Source: DASXTB01 sp036505615 (GTDB taxonomy: Bacteria; Acidobacteriota; UBA6911; JACQSX01). Taken from it: 45,927 bases of DNA. A program made the translations under genes and the position numbers. Below the pieces are notes generated by a model. That model had not been told where the DNA came from. It did no database searches and saw only the letters and a program-made list of their open reading frames with translations. Shown in pieces: positions 1-8,383 of this stretch (positions are counted from its first letter, which is position 1; each line of letters starts with the position of its first letter). The stretch is taken from NCBI GenBank assembly GCA_036505615.1, contig DASXTB010000135.1:1-45927 (forward strand), written 5' to 3'.

Positions 1-119
1 AACCATCCTTGTTCTCCGTCCCCGGAAGTGCTCACTTCAAGTCCGGCCTGCCGCAAATGGTGAGCGATCAGGCGCTGAACGTCTGGTTCGTCTTCAACTA
101 CCAGGACTCTCTTGTTCAT
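1..119 (-). CDS. Response regulator, receiver domain (5' end only)
   Basis: Only the first 39 codons lie in the window; the gene runs off the left edge. The reading begins MNKRVLVVEDEPDVQRLI, the beta-1 strand and acidic pocket (E-D-E) of a CheY-like receiver domain, followed by an amphipathic helix and the start of beta-2. The ATG at 117-119 is preceded on the minus strand by a good ribosome binding site (GGGAGG, ten bases upstream). The output domain and the phosphorylated aspartate lie outside the window. A SpoIIE-type phosphatase on the same strand lies about 500 bp upstream, beyond a palindrome array. A functional link between the two is possible but is not shown by the sequence. Confidence 0.85.
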   Translation of the reverse strand, partial: MNKRVLVVEDEPDVQRLIAHHLRQAGLEVSTSGDGEQGW

Positions 120-266
120 CGAAAGCAAACCTCCCGGCCGATTTAAATCTTCCGCAGTCACAATCGCGTCACAGTTCTGCAACATCTATGAAACTTGCTG
201 CGCCGTTGCGTTGCGAGCGAGGCGGGAGTAGGGGCGACGGTCGTGCGGCCCCGGGGAGTCTTTTGG

Positions 267-581
267 GAGCGGAGAGACGGCCTGAGGGCCGTCTCAAGGC
301 CGCTTCCAGCGGCCTTTCCCGGAGGGTCTCAGCCCCGGCCTTTCGAGGCCGGGGTATAAAGCGCCAGCACAACCGTCAGCCTCGAGGCCGTTTCAACGGC
401 CTTTTTCGCTAGGCCAGTCGGCGTTTACGCCGGCGCAACAGACTGCCTAATATTCAATGGCTAAAGCCAATTACTTGGAAGGCCGGTGAACCGGCCTTGG
501 ATAAATTTTGTATTGCGCTGAATCCCCGGCCTGGAAAGGCCGGGGCTAAAACCCTTCGGGAAAGGCCGCTGGAAGCGGCCT
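267..581. repeat. Array of small GGCC-core palindromes
   Basis: The gap from 120 to 622 has no credible gene. It holds a run of short, mostly perfect hairpins: 274-295 (9-bp stem, TGAG loop), 296-316 (9 bp), 333-354 (9 bp, TTCG loop), 385-402 (8 bp), 479-498 (8 bp, TGAA loop), 524-545 (9 bp, GGAA loop) and 563-581 (8 bp). Stem sequences differ from unit to unit but stay paired, and most contain AGGCC or GGCCG. The first two units recur in inverted orientation at 22541-22591. This looks like a REP/BIME-type element. Small open frames across it are made by the palindromes and are not genes. Confidence 0.85.
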
Positions 582-622
582 GCACGGCCGCGGCATCCCT
601 CCGGCTTTCTGGGGAGCTCGGG

Positions 623-1801
623 CTAAACGACGCTCAGCACCAGGCAGGTGATATCGTCATGTTGGCGCGCTGCGCCAACGAAAGCGTCTACAGAAGCCAT
701 CAGGCGCGCGAGCTTTTCTAAAGCGCTTCCTTCGGGCATGCTGTTTAATGCCTCCAAAAGCCGCTGGTCGCTATACTCCTCCTCCTTCTCATTCTCAGCT
801 TCCACCAGGCCATCGGTGAAAATCACCAGCAGGTCGCCAGAAGTGAGCGTCGCGGTTCCCGAGTCGTAGGGAGTGTTCGCCTTGATGCCTAGCGGCAGCC
901 CGCCAGCTTCCAGGCGCTCAACGTTCCGAGACAGCCGGAGCAGGACGGGTGCATTGTGACCGGCGTTGATGTAAGTGAGCGTACGGGAGGCTGGATCCAG
1001 TTCCGCAAGGAAAGCGGTGGTAAATCGAAGCCCCCCCAGGCTATGCGCGCAGGCGTAGCGATTCAGTCCCGACACCAAATCAAGCAGAGACGTGGGCGCC
1101 AAAGCGAGCGTGCGGAGGCTGGCCTGGAATGTGGCCATCAGCAGAGCAGCCGGCACACTCTTGCCTGCTACATCGGCCACAGCGAGCAACAGATGGGCCG
1201 ATGAAGCGGGTTCCGTGTCCCCGGTGCGAAGGAAAGCGTCATAGTAGTCGCCTGCTACTGTATTGGCGGGCCGGGTGGCAAACGCGATATCGACGCCCGG
1301 GATTTGGGGAGGCGCTTCAGGCACAAGCCAGCGCTGGATCTCTCGGGCAATTTCCAAGTCGCGCTTCATCGTAACACGATCGGCGAGTTCCAGCGCCAAC
1401 AGCAGTAATAGCGATCCACCTGCTACCAGGATAATGGCTTCTCTGGGCAAGGCCAACGGCCGCACATTGGTCAACGCCAGGACTGAAAACGTGAGGGCTA
1501 TCAGGAGAAAGACGCGCCGGGCCGGTGACAACTTCATCATCATCGCCCAGAACAGGGCGCGGCCGATTTTCAACGCCTGCCTGCTGCGGCTTTCTTTTTC
1601 CAATGACGCCCAATCCACCTCCTTCGAATAGAGCGCATAGCTGGCCCGCGCCTCTGCCTTGAACTGCAACCACAGTTCCTGCAGTTGCAGGCCTTCGGTC
1701 ACACGCTCCCAGAAGGCCTTGATCAGGTTCCCGCCGCGTTCAATCCGATCCACAAGATTGGAGAACTTCTCTGTCCAGGTGGAGCTGTGGCTGGTTGGCA
1801 T
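623..1801 (-). CDS. Membrane-anchored SpoIIE/RsbU-type PP2C phosphatase
   Basis: This 392-residue protein has an N-terminal soluble helical part (about 1-90), two membrane segments (about 94-115 and 121-140), then a PP2C-like SpoIIE domain. Family motifs are clear: VAGDYYDAF (metal aspartate), VADVAGKSVPAALLMA, NAGHNAPVLL, GLPLGI, IFTDGLVEAE and the terminal DDITCLVL. Such enzymes dephosphorylate anti-sigma-factor antagonists in partner-switching pathways, or act as outputs of signalling chains. The usual GKG of the second motif is GKS here. No anti-sigma or antagonist gene is adjacent. The gene is divergent from the porin gene at 2026. The input signal is unknown, and the N-terminal part matches no sensor domain I recognise. 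Confidence 0.88.
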   Translation of the reverse strand: MPTSHSSTWTEKFSNLVDRIERGGNLIKAFWERVTEGLQLQELWLQFKAEARASYALYSKEVDWASLEKESRSRQALKIGRALFWAMMMKLSPARRVFLLIALTFSVLALTNVRPLALPREAIILVAGGSLLLLLALELADRVTMKRDLEIAREIQRWLVPEAPPQIPGVDIAFATRPANTVAGDYYDAFLRTGDTEPASSAHLLLAVADVAGKSVPAALLMATFQASLRTLALAPTSLLDLVSGLNRYACAHSLGGLRFTTAFLAELDPASRTLTYINAGHNAPVLLRLSRNVERLEAGGLPLGIKANTPYDSGTATLTSGDLLVIFTDGLVEAENEKEEEYSDQRLLEALNSMPEGSALEKLARLMASVDAFVGAARQHDDITCLVLSVV

Positions 1802-1920
1802 GGCTAGGCAATTATAATCCCAGGGCTTCGCTGCGCATCACCCTGAGCCAGAAGCTGGCGCCCATCCCGACTCACCGGACGAGCTGACTATTCTAGGCTT
1901 GCCCCAGTCGGGATTTGATT

Positions 1921-1948
1921 CTTAAGGAAATCTTAAGGTCCGCTTAAG
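1921..1948 (+). promoter_or_regulatory. Candidate Pho box: three CTTAAG repeats at 11-bp period
   Basis: CTTAAG occurs at 1921-1926, 1932-1937 and 1943-1948, giving an exact 11-bp direct-repeat period. PhoB/PhoP-type regulators bind tandem half-sites spaced about 11 bp, so this fits a Pho-type operator. It lies about 80 bp upstream of the porin start, and phoB-phoR follow that gene. A possible -10 element is TAGATT at 1970-1975. The match to PhoB is inferred from spacing and context, not from a known acidobacterial consensus. Confidence 0.6.
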
Positions 1949-2025
1949 CGGGATGTGACAGTCGCCTGCTAGATTCGAGCTTCCTGGAACATTTAGGCAG
2001 AGATAAACCTTCGAGGAGGAAATGG

Positions 2026-3681
2026 ATGCGAACAATTGCAACCTTGTTAATTGTGGTTGGGCTCACCGTGGGAGCGCAAGCACTGAGTCTCGGCGGTGGA
2101 GAGCGGGATAAGAACGCCCCCAATTCTCTTGCGACGAAGGACCCGGTTAGAACAACAGCCAATGCCAAGACCGAGACGCCAAGAGCGGCCTCAGTTTTGC
2201 CGGGCGCTGCCTTGGAGGCTCGACTCCAAGAGCTGAACGAAATTGTTCAGGCCCAGTCGCGAGAGCTGGAGGCCCAGAGGCGCAAGATTGAAGTTTTGGA
2301 AAGCCAAGTCAACGCCGCGAGCAGAGACGTCGCCGGAACGACAGACACGGTGCGTCCTTCCGCCGGTGAAGCCGCTCCCTCTCCCGCAAGCCCCGTGACG
2401 CATGCCGAAGTGCAGGAGTACACCGCCAAAGTAGACAGTCTCAGCAAGAAAGTGGATGGCGCGCTAAATAACTTGGGTGGGTTCAAGTTTAGCGGCGATT
2501 TCCGCTTCCGTTTGGATGCGCAGCTCAGATCGTCAAATGAAATCGCGGGACCCTTGCAAAACATTCGGAGCCGCTACCGTTTGCGCGTGAACGTCGACAA
2601 GGAAATGGACCCACGCATCAGGTTTCACATGCAGCTTTCAACCGGGCCTCTCAACAACGGCATAACTAATGACCAGGATTTTTGCTGCACTGTCACCAAA
2701 CATCCTTTCTCCATCGCCGAGGCTTACATCGACTTCCACGCCGGTTCTAACCTGGCACTGCGTGGGGGCCGCATGGAGGAAGTATTCGCCGACGGTTCGC
2801 GATTCCTCTGGGACGATGACGTGCGGTTCAACGGATTCCACCAGACCGTTAAAATCCCATTCAAGTCGGCGCCATTGGGTATCAGGACTCTGGAGCTGCG
2901 CGCGGGGGAATACATTCTGAGCAATCCCAATGTGATAATTTTGGCTCCTTCATCGCCCTTTATCACCGCTGGATTTCAGCCCGGCCAAAAGGTGCGAAGT
3001 TCTGCACTTTTCCATCCTGGCTTCGTGATCAGAGGAGATCTCGGCAATAAGTGGGGCCATCAAATCACAGCTGATGTCCAACTCTATCGTAATCCCAATG
3101 AGATTCAGCTGGCCTCGCTGGCCAATGGATTTCCGGTCTTGATAAGCAACGGGTTGGGAATCGCTCTGTCCGGTCCGATGACTGGCAGCGGTAATGCCAC
3201 AACTACACCGGGCGGCGCTGTCTTCACCGCCCGGGACTTCCACATAGTTCACCTGGCGTATCGTTTGGAAAGCAAGGGCGTAAAAGTGGGCGACCGCGAG
3301 ATGCCCCTGTGGCTGGATTTCCAGGTGTCCCGGAATACGGGCACCGGTAAGCTCCGCGACGCCGTTATGTCCACAGTCAACTTCGGTTCGGTAAAGAAAT
3401 GGGGTGACATGCGGTTCCTCTACCAGTTCGCAATCAAGGACGCAAATTCCATGATCTCCCAGTTCACCGACGACGACCTCGGGACTGGAACAGGTGTAAA
3501 CATTGCGGTCCACGCAGTGCGTTTTGATCTTGGACTGACGCGTTTCCTACAATGGCAGAACCTGCTTTTTATCCAACATGAACGCCGGCCCAACAACCCT
3601 GCCGAGCTGTTTTTTGTTCCGCTGCAGCAGGGTGCGAACGGGACGTTCCGCTACCTTGGGCAATTGGCCTTCACATTCTGA
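2026..3681 (+). CDS. Putative outer-membrane porin (Porin_5-like), probably phosphate-regulated
   Basis: This 551-residue precursor starts with a signal peptide (MRTIATLLIVVGLTVGAQA). A linker follows, then a coiled coil at about 62-100 (LEARLQELNEIV and following heptads), then a beta-barrel-like region from about 150 rich in alternating hydrophobic and charged strands (FSGDFRFRLDAQLR, IRSRYRLRVNVDKEM). It ends in the C-terminal aromatic expected of outer-membrane barrels (FTF). The layout of a periplasmic coiled coil plus barrel fits the putative porin family PF16930. The ribosome binding site AGGAGG at 2014-2019 supports this start. The upstream 11-bp CTTAAG repeats and the downstream phoBR pair suggest induction under phosphate limitation. 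Substrate selectivity cannot be read from the sequence. Confidence 0.78.
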   Translation: MRTIATLLIVVGLTVGAQALSLGGGERDKNAPNSLATKDPVRTTANAKTETPRAASVLPGAALEARLQELNEIVQAQSRELEAQRRKIEVLESQVNAASRDVAGTTDTVRPSAGEAAPSPASPVTHAEVQEYTAKVDSLSKKVDGALNNLGGFKFSGDFRFRLDAQLRSSNEIAGPLQNIRSRYRLRVNVDKEMDPRIRFHMQLSTGPLNNGITNDQDFCCTVTKHPFSIAEAYIDFHAGSNLALRGGRMEEVFADGSRFLWDDDVRFNGFHQTVKIPFKSAPLGIRTLELRAGEYILSNPNVIILAPSSPFITAGFQPGQKVRSSALFHPGFVIRGDLGNKWGHQITADVQLYRNPNEIQLASLANGFPVLISNGLGIALSGPMTGSGNATTTPGGAVFTARDFHIVHLAYRLESKGVKVGDREMPLWLDFQVSRNTGTGKLRDAVMSTVNFGSVKKWGDMRFLYQFAIKDANSMISQFTDDDLGTGTGVNIAVHAVRFDLGLTRFLQWQNLLFIQHERRPNNPAELFFVPLQQGANGTFRYLGQLAFTF

Positions 3682-3760
3682 GCCGCTAAGAAACTCGCTT
3701 GGAAATTTGATAACATTCGCCTGAAGGCAGCGTAGCGGGACGGGGCCTGCCTTTCAGCCC

Positions 3761-4459
3761 ATGCCAGAAAGCATCCTGATCATTGAAGACGAGCAGGACA
3801 TTGCCGAACTGGTGAGCTTTCATCTCTCGCGGGCTGGCTACGCTACGCATGTCTATCAACGTGGTTTGCCGGCGCTGGAGGGAATCCAAAAAAAGCCTCC
3901 GTCGCTGATTGTGCTGGACCTGATGCTCCCCGATCTGGATGGGATAGAAATCTGCAAGAGGTTGAAATCCCATCAGTGGACTCGCGACATCCCCATTGTC
4001 ATGCTCACGGCCAGAGGCGCGGAAACTGACCGCGTGCTGGGCCTGGAATTGGGCGCGGATGACTACCTGCCGAAACCATTCAGCCCCAGGGAACTGGTGC
4101 TGCGAATTCAGGCAATCCTGCGCCGGGTGGCGGGCAACAAACGAGCCGGCGTCCCCGCTGTTTTCGGCCCCCTGTCAATTGATGTCGAAGCCCACCGAGT
4201 CTCCCTGCACGATAAGCCGCTTGAGCTCACCCGCACCGAGTTCAAGCTGCTTGATCATCTGGTTCAACGTCGCGGCAAAGTGGCTCGCCGCGAAGATCTG
4301 CTCAATACGGTTTGGGGATACCAGTACGAAGGCGGAACGCGAACGGTGGACACGCACGTACAACGCTTGCGCCAAAAGCTGGGACAGTTTGGAGAACGAA
4401 TCGAGACGGTGCGGGGCGTTGGATATCGCTTTCGCCATGCTGAAACGGAAGAACTATGA
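3761..4459 (+). CDS. phoB: Phosphate-type response regulator PhoB (OmpR family)
   Basis: This 232-residue protein has a receiver domain at 1-120 (acidic pocket E9/D10, phospho-acceptor D53 in VLDLMLPDLDG, T83, K105 in LPKPF). A C-terminal OmpR/PhoB winged helix covers about 135-228 (LTRTEFKLLDHL, TVDTHVQRLRQKLG, VRGVGYRF). It is a DNA-binding regulator activated by the kinase encoded next. Its stop overlaps the phoR start (ATGA at 4456-4459), so the pair is probably translationally coupled. The assignment as PhoB rather than another OmpR-type regulator rests on the kinase architecture (HAMP plus PAS), the neighbouring pit/DUF47 genes and the Pho-box-like repeats upstream of the preceding porin gene. 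Confidence 0.85.
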   Translation: MPESILIIEDEQDIAELVSFHLSRAGYATHVYQRGLPALEGIQKKPPSLIVLDLMLPDLDGIEICKRLKSHQWTRDIPIVMLTARGAETDRVLGLELGADDYLPKPFSPRELVLRIQAILRRVAGNKRAGVPAVFGPLSIDVEAHRVSLHDKPLELTRTEFKLLDHLVQRRGKVARREDLLNTVWGYQYEGGTRTVDTHVQRLRQKLGQFGERIETVRGVGYRFRHAETEEL

Positions 4460-6204
4460 CGCTCCGGCTTCAGATCTTCCTGGTAGTACTGGCAGTCTCG
4501 GCGATTCTTCTGGTGTCGCTGGATGTGCTGCTGCCGGGCCGGCTTCAACCTTACCTGATCGACCGTTTTGCCACGGAGCTGAAGCAGGAAGCTCTGCTGA
4601 TTCGCAATACACTGGAGAGCTCGGTGCGGTCGGACCAGGAAATGCACCACTTCGCCAATCGGGTCGGCGCCGTTCTCGGCAGAAGAGTCACTATCATCTC
4701 GCCTGATGGGACGGTAATAGGGGACAACTCTGCCGATAGCACCCGCATGGAAAACCATAACGGCCGGCCTGAGGTGATGGAGGCTCGGGGCAAAGGATTC
4801 GGCCAGTCGATCCGGCATAGCAATACGCTGAACAAGGACATGCTTTACGTGGCCACGCCGTTTCGAGCCTTTTCAGGCGAAACGGGCGTGGTACGCGTGT
4901 CACTGGAATTCAGCGTGATCCAACAATCCAGAGCGGAGGCGCGGCGTGTCATCTACTGGTTGAGCTTTCTGGCCTTCGTTGCGTCCGCAGCGCTGGCTTA
5001 TCTGCTGTCGCACGGAGTATTCCGATCTGTCGACGACATAGCAAAGACGGCGCAGATCGTTACCTCGGGCAAGCTCGATGCGCGCACGCCGGTAAAAGGG
5101 CCGCTGGAGCTGCAAGTGCTGGGCCGGGCATTCAACCAGATGACCGATCTGCTGGTGTCGCAGCTTCGTAAAACCGCTGCCGAAAGGCAAAGGCTGCGAA
5201 CGATTTTGGAAGGGATGGGGGAAGGCGTGCTGATGACTGATGTACAGGGGAATGTCGAGTTCGTCAATCAGGCATGCCGGCAGATGCTGGACATGGAAAT
5301 TCAGGCGGAAGGACGCAAACTGATTGAGGCGGTGCGCCAACTGGATCTGGAGAATGGGGTTCACCGCGTGGTGACGACCGGAGAGGGCCAGAAACTGGAG
5401 CTGGAACTGCATCGATCTCGCAAGAACATTCTGGTCAACCTCTATCCGGTGCTCGGTGAGGGCCGGGTGCGGGGAGTGGTGCTGGTATTTCAGGATGTCA
5501 CAGAGCTGAGAAAGCTGGAGACCATGCGCAAGGATTTCGTCGCCAATGTGTCGCATGAGTTGCGCACGCCGCTCACTTCCATTCGAGGATACGCGGAGAC
5601 ACTGCTGGGGGAGGCGGAACTGGACCGGACCACGCGGCGCGAGTTTCACCAGGTCATTTACAAGAACGCATCGCGACTATCCGCCCTGATTGACGATCTG
5701 TTGCAGCTTTCTTCGCTGGAATCGGGACGGCGGAATATCGAAAGGGATTTCGTCGATCTGAAGGAGGTCGCACAATCGGTAATGACTTCGCTGCGAGATC
5801 AGTGGGAACCAAGGGAAATTCAGTGGCGGCTGATCTCCGATCCGCAAGTCAGGGTTCAGGCCAACCGGAGAGGATTGGAGCAGATCTTTTACAACCTGCT
5901 CGATAATGCGATCAAGTATACCCCCGACCGAGGATCGGTCGAGGTCGCGATCGCAAGGAATGGAGACGGAGTGCGCGTGGCTGTAAAAGACACGGGTATA
6001 GGGATCCCATCCGAGGATCTGCCTCGCATCTTTGAACGTTTTTACCGGGTGGATAAGTCACGCAGCCGGGAACTGGGCGGGACCGGTCTGGGTTTGGCGA
6101 TTGTCAAACATCTGGTACAGCTGCACGGCGGCACGATCGAAGTGGAAAGCAAAGTAAACCAGGGAAGCACCTTTAGATTTCAGATCCCCGACCGGCAATG
6201 CTAG
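4456..6204 (+). CDS. phoR: Sensor histidine kinase PhoR
   Basis: The 582 residues contain a membrane segment (about 5-27), a periplasmic region (about 30-160), and a second membrane segment (about 165-186). These are followed by HAMP (about 187-240), PAS (about 245-350, GVLMTDVQGNVEFVN), HisKA with phospho-acceptor H367 (FVANVSHELRTPL), and an HATPase_c domain with the N box (FYNLLDNAIKYTP), G1 (DTGIGIP), F box (FERFYR) and G2 (GGTGLGLAIV). This is the classical PhoR layout with an extra extracytoplasmic domain, as in Bacillus-type PhoR. It phosphorylates PhoB. The stop codon TAG (6202-6204) interlocks with the convergent pit stop (6201-6203) in a shared CTAG. Confidence 0.87.
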   Translation: MTLRLQIFLVVLAVSAILLVSLDVLLPGRLQPYLIDRFATELKQEALLIRNTLESSVRSDQEMHHFANRVGAVLGRRVTIISPDGTVIGDNSADSTRMENHNGRPEVMEARGKGFGQSIRHSNTLNKDMLYVATPFRAFSGETGVVRVSLEFSVIQQSRAEARRVIYWLSFLAFVASAALAYLLSHGVFRSVDDIAKTAQIVTSGKLDARTPVKGPLELQVLGRAFNQMTDLLVSQLRKTAAERQRLRTILEGMGEGVLMTDVQGNVEFVNQACRQMLDMEIQAEGRKLIEAVRQLDLENGVHRVVTTGEGQKLELELHRSRKNILVNLYPVLGEGRVRGVVLVFQDVTELRKLETMRKDFVANVSHELRTPLTSIRGYAETLLGEAELDRTTRREFHQVIYKNASRLSALIDDLLQLSSLESGRRNIERDFVDLKEVAQSVMTSLRDQWEPREIQWRLISDPQVRVQANRRGLEQIFYNLLDNAIKYTPDRGSVEVAIARNGDGVRVAVKDTGIGIPSEDLPRIFERFYRVDKSRSRELGGTGLGLAIVKHLVQLHGGTIEVESKVNQGSTFRFQIPDRQC

Positions 6205-7190
6205 AAGAACAGTCGCAGCACAAGGTAGCAGAGAGCCGCTGTGCCAGCCGAGGCAGGAATGGTAAGAATCCATGCCCAGACGATCCGACCTGCCACGCCC
6301 CATTTTACGGCCGACAGACCATGGATCGAGCCCACTCCGACGATTGAACCGGTAATGACATGTGTAGTGCTGACGGGCACCCCGATATGAGCGGCGTTCA
6401 AGAGCGTAAAGGCTCCTGCTGTTTCGGCGCAAAAACCCCCAATGGGACGCAGTTTGGTGATTTTCTGTCCCATGGTCTTAACAATCCGCCAGCCGCCGAA
6501 GAATGTCCCTAGTCCAATCGCGGCATGGCATATCAGTATCACCCAAAAAGGGATTTCGAAACGGGGCAGGTAACCCACGGAGAAGAGGACCCCGGCAATG
6601 ATTCCCATGGTTTTCTGCGCGTCATTGGTTCCATGCCCCAGGCTGTAAAGCGCAGCCGAAACTAATTGAAGTTTACGGAATACCTGATCGATCCTGCGCG
6701 GCATTTTACCTCTGACTACTGTATAGGTAACGATCACCAGTACAAACCCGAGTGCCAGACCAATTAAGGGAGCGAGCACGATACCAATGAGCGTCGGATA
6801 CCACCCTTTCGCAATAATTACCGACCATCCAGCGCGGATCACTGCTGCCCCGGCATAGCCGCCAATTAATGCATGCGAGCTACTGGTGGGGAGTCCGAAA
6901 TACCAGGTGATGATGTTCCACGTAATGGCGCCCAAGAGTCCTGCCAGTATTACCGTTTCATTTACCTGTTTCACATCGATCATCCCTGCACCGATGGTCT
7001 TCGCTACGGCCGTTCCAAAACCGAAAGCGGCAATGAAATTAAAAAAGGCGGCCCACACGACGGCCTGGAGAGGAGTCAAAACGCGAGTGGAGACAATCGT
7101 AGCTATGGAATTAGCAGCATCATGAAAACCGTTGAGAAAATCAAACACCAACGCCACAAAGATGATAAAGATGACATAGTAGAAGAGCAT
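6201..7190 (-). CDS. pit: Low-affinity inorganic phosphate transporter (PiT family)
   Basis: This 329-residue, highly hydrophobic protein has about ten membrane segments. It carries both PiT signature repeats: NGFHDAANSIATIV near residue 20 and GTNDAQKTMGIIAGV near 193. It is of the short bacterial PiT type (about 330 residues, against about 500 for E. coli PitA) and is expected to import metal-phosphate using the proton or sodium gradient. It is the second gene after the DUF47 partner (6-bp gap) and converges on phoR with no spacer. No Pho-box-like repeat precedes this operon, which fits a constitutive low-affinity system, in contrast to the porin gene. Confidence 0.93.
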   Translation of the reverse strand: MLFYYVIFIIFVALVFDFLNGFHDAANSIATIVSTRVLTPLQAVVWAAFFNFIAAFGFGTAVAKTIGAGMIDVKQVNETVILAGLLGAITWNIITWYFGLPTSSSHALIGGYAGAAVIRAGWSVIIAKGWYPTLIGIVLAPLIGLALGFVLVIVTYTVVRGKMPRRIDQVFRKLQLVSAALYSLGHGTNDAQKTMGIIAGVLFSVGYLPRFEIPFWVILICHAAIGLGTFFGGWRIVKTMGQKITKLRPIGGFCAETAGAFTLLNAAHIGVPVSTTHVITGSIVGVGSIHGLSAVKWGVAGRIVWAWILTIPASAGTAALCYLVLRLFF

Positions 7191-7196
7191 GCGCCG

Positions 7197-7814
7197 TTAG
7201 CTGCTTTTGATCACGATCGACTCAATGACATCCGCCACGTCTTCGCTGCGATTGAGTGCGGCCTCAACTGTTTCGATAATCTCTTTCAACTTAATCAACT
7301 CTATGGGATCCCGCACGTTGTCGAAAATGGAACAGACGGTCTCCGCATAAATGGCATCGCCGTTGTGTTCCAGCTCGTTGACCCGCTCACATCGCTTTAT
7401 GACCTCTTTGTAATCCTTGAGGTTGGTAATTGCCGCCTCCAGTTCCTGGCTCTGCTCGGTCAGGATTCGGGCTAGGGACCGGCATCCAGGAACCTCACGC
7501 TGAATTTTGTACATGGTCATCTTAGAGGCTGCACGATTCACATCATCCAATACGTCGTCCAGGATTTCAGCCAAAGCATGAATATCCTCTCGATCGAATG
7601 GCGTAATAAAAGTGACATCTAGTTTTTGAATTACTTCCTTGACCAGTAGGTCGCCCCGGTTTTCGAGTTCCTTGATGCGTGCTCTGAAGGTTCCTTCTGT
7701 GGGGGCGGCCAACATTTGTTCCAGCAGTCTGCAGGCTGTCGTCAGGTTGGAAGTCATGGATTGGAAGACATCGGTGAATTTCTCGTCTTTTTGAAGAAAT
7801 CGAATTAGGGCCAT
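7197..7814 (-). CDS. PhoU-like DUF47 protein, partner of Pit
   Basis: From the chosen ATG the protein has 205 residues, all helical (PhoU/DUF47 fold). It begins MALIRFLQKDEKFTDVFQSM and contains the family's acidic metal-contact stretches: ELENRGDLLVKEV, DREDIHALAEILDDVLDDV and VNELEHNGDAIY. DUF47 proteins are encoded next to PiT transporters and are thought to modulate them. An in-frame start exists at 7880, but the extra 22 residues are not typical of the family. The ATG at 7812-7814 has an upstream GAGGAG. It is co-transcribed with pit. Confidence 0.88.
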   Translation of the reverse strand: MALIRFLQKDEKFTDVFQSMTSNLTTACRLLEQMLAAPTEGTFRARIKELENRGDLLVKEVIQKLDVTFITPFDREDIHALAEILDDVLDDVNRAASKMTMYKIQREVPGCRSLARILTEQSQELEAAITNLKDYKEVIKRCERVNELEHNGDAIYAETVCSIFDNVRDPIELIKLKEIIETVEAALNRSEDVADVIESIVIKSS

Positions 7815-8049
7815 GTCCTTGGAGACTCCTCTCGCTGTCAAATATAAGCTGAATTCCAGACGACCGATATATTCAAACACGTCCCGCCTACACAGGCAAT
7901 CGACGTGAGTGGTGTCAGGTCTTGAGAGTTTAGAATCGCGCTGTTGCTACTCTCGGGAGGGTCATAATCCTTGCATTATTCCGGGTTTTGCCGGGTGGCA
8001 GGTTTTCCTGAGTTAGATCTGTGTTCGCACATAAGAGAGCGCGCGCCTC

Positions 8050-8133
8050 GGGCAGTGGCCCTGCGTGGCCGCCCGGCGCGTGCCCTGATTGGAAAACGGG
8101 CGACCACGCAGGGTCGCCCGTACATGAAATCAC
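8050..8133 (-). repeat. GGGCGACC dispersed repeat, copy 1
   Basis: Read on the minus strand, the element contains ACGGGCGACCCTGCGTGGTC followed by GCCCGTTTTCCAAT and then CGGGCGGCCACGCAGGGCC. This is two GC-rich hairpins about 75-85 bp long in total. It matches copies at 11970-12060 and 12870-12952, which lie in the opposite orientation. It sits in the gap upstream of the DUF47 gene. No gene is visible between 7815 and 8383. Confidence 0.85.
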
Positions 8134-8194
8134 GTTATACGTCTTCATACTTCAAGCTTCAGGGTGCATCCCCTGGATGGGTTCGCAGACCGGG

Positions 8195-8330
8195 GACGCC
8201 GCCCGTCCCGCCGAGCGGGACGAACTCTGCCCCCGGCTATACTCTATGACCCCGCTCAGCGGGGTCTCCTTGTGCGGACTGCCATCCGCGCTGCCCATAT
8301 TGGGTTGCGGCTACGCCGCGCTGTGTTGAA
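8195..8330. repeat. Cluster of GC-rich palindromes
   Basis: The gap downstream of the receptor gene holds several perfect hairpins. 8204-8222 is CGTCCCG/CGGGACG with a 5-base loop. 8248-8266 is GACCCCGCT/AGCGGGGTC with a 1-base loop. A short GCGG/CCGC pair lies near 8307-8320. Any of these could stop or protect the receptor mRNA, but none is followed by a clear T-run. Confidence 0.6.
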
Positions 8331-8383
8331 TATTTGTGATTAATCCGCGTCAGCGCGCGCGGAGATACATTAAACCACACTCC

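Noticed and set aside
385..406. Intrinsic terminator (hairpin plus T-run) on the plus strand
   Set aside because: No plus-strand gene lies upstream; it is one unit of the palindrome array.
188..412. Small plus-strand open frame in the first intergenic region
   Set aside because: Its sequence is that of the palindrome array; the protein is low-complexity and R/G/A-rich with no ribosome binding site.
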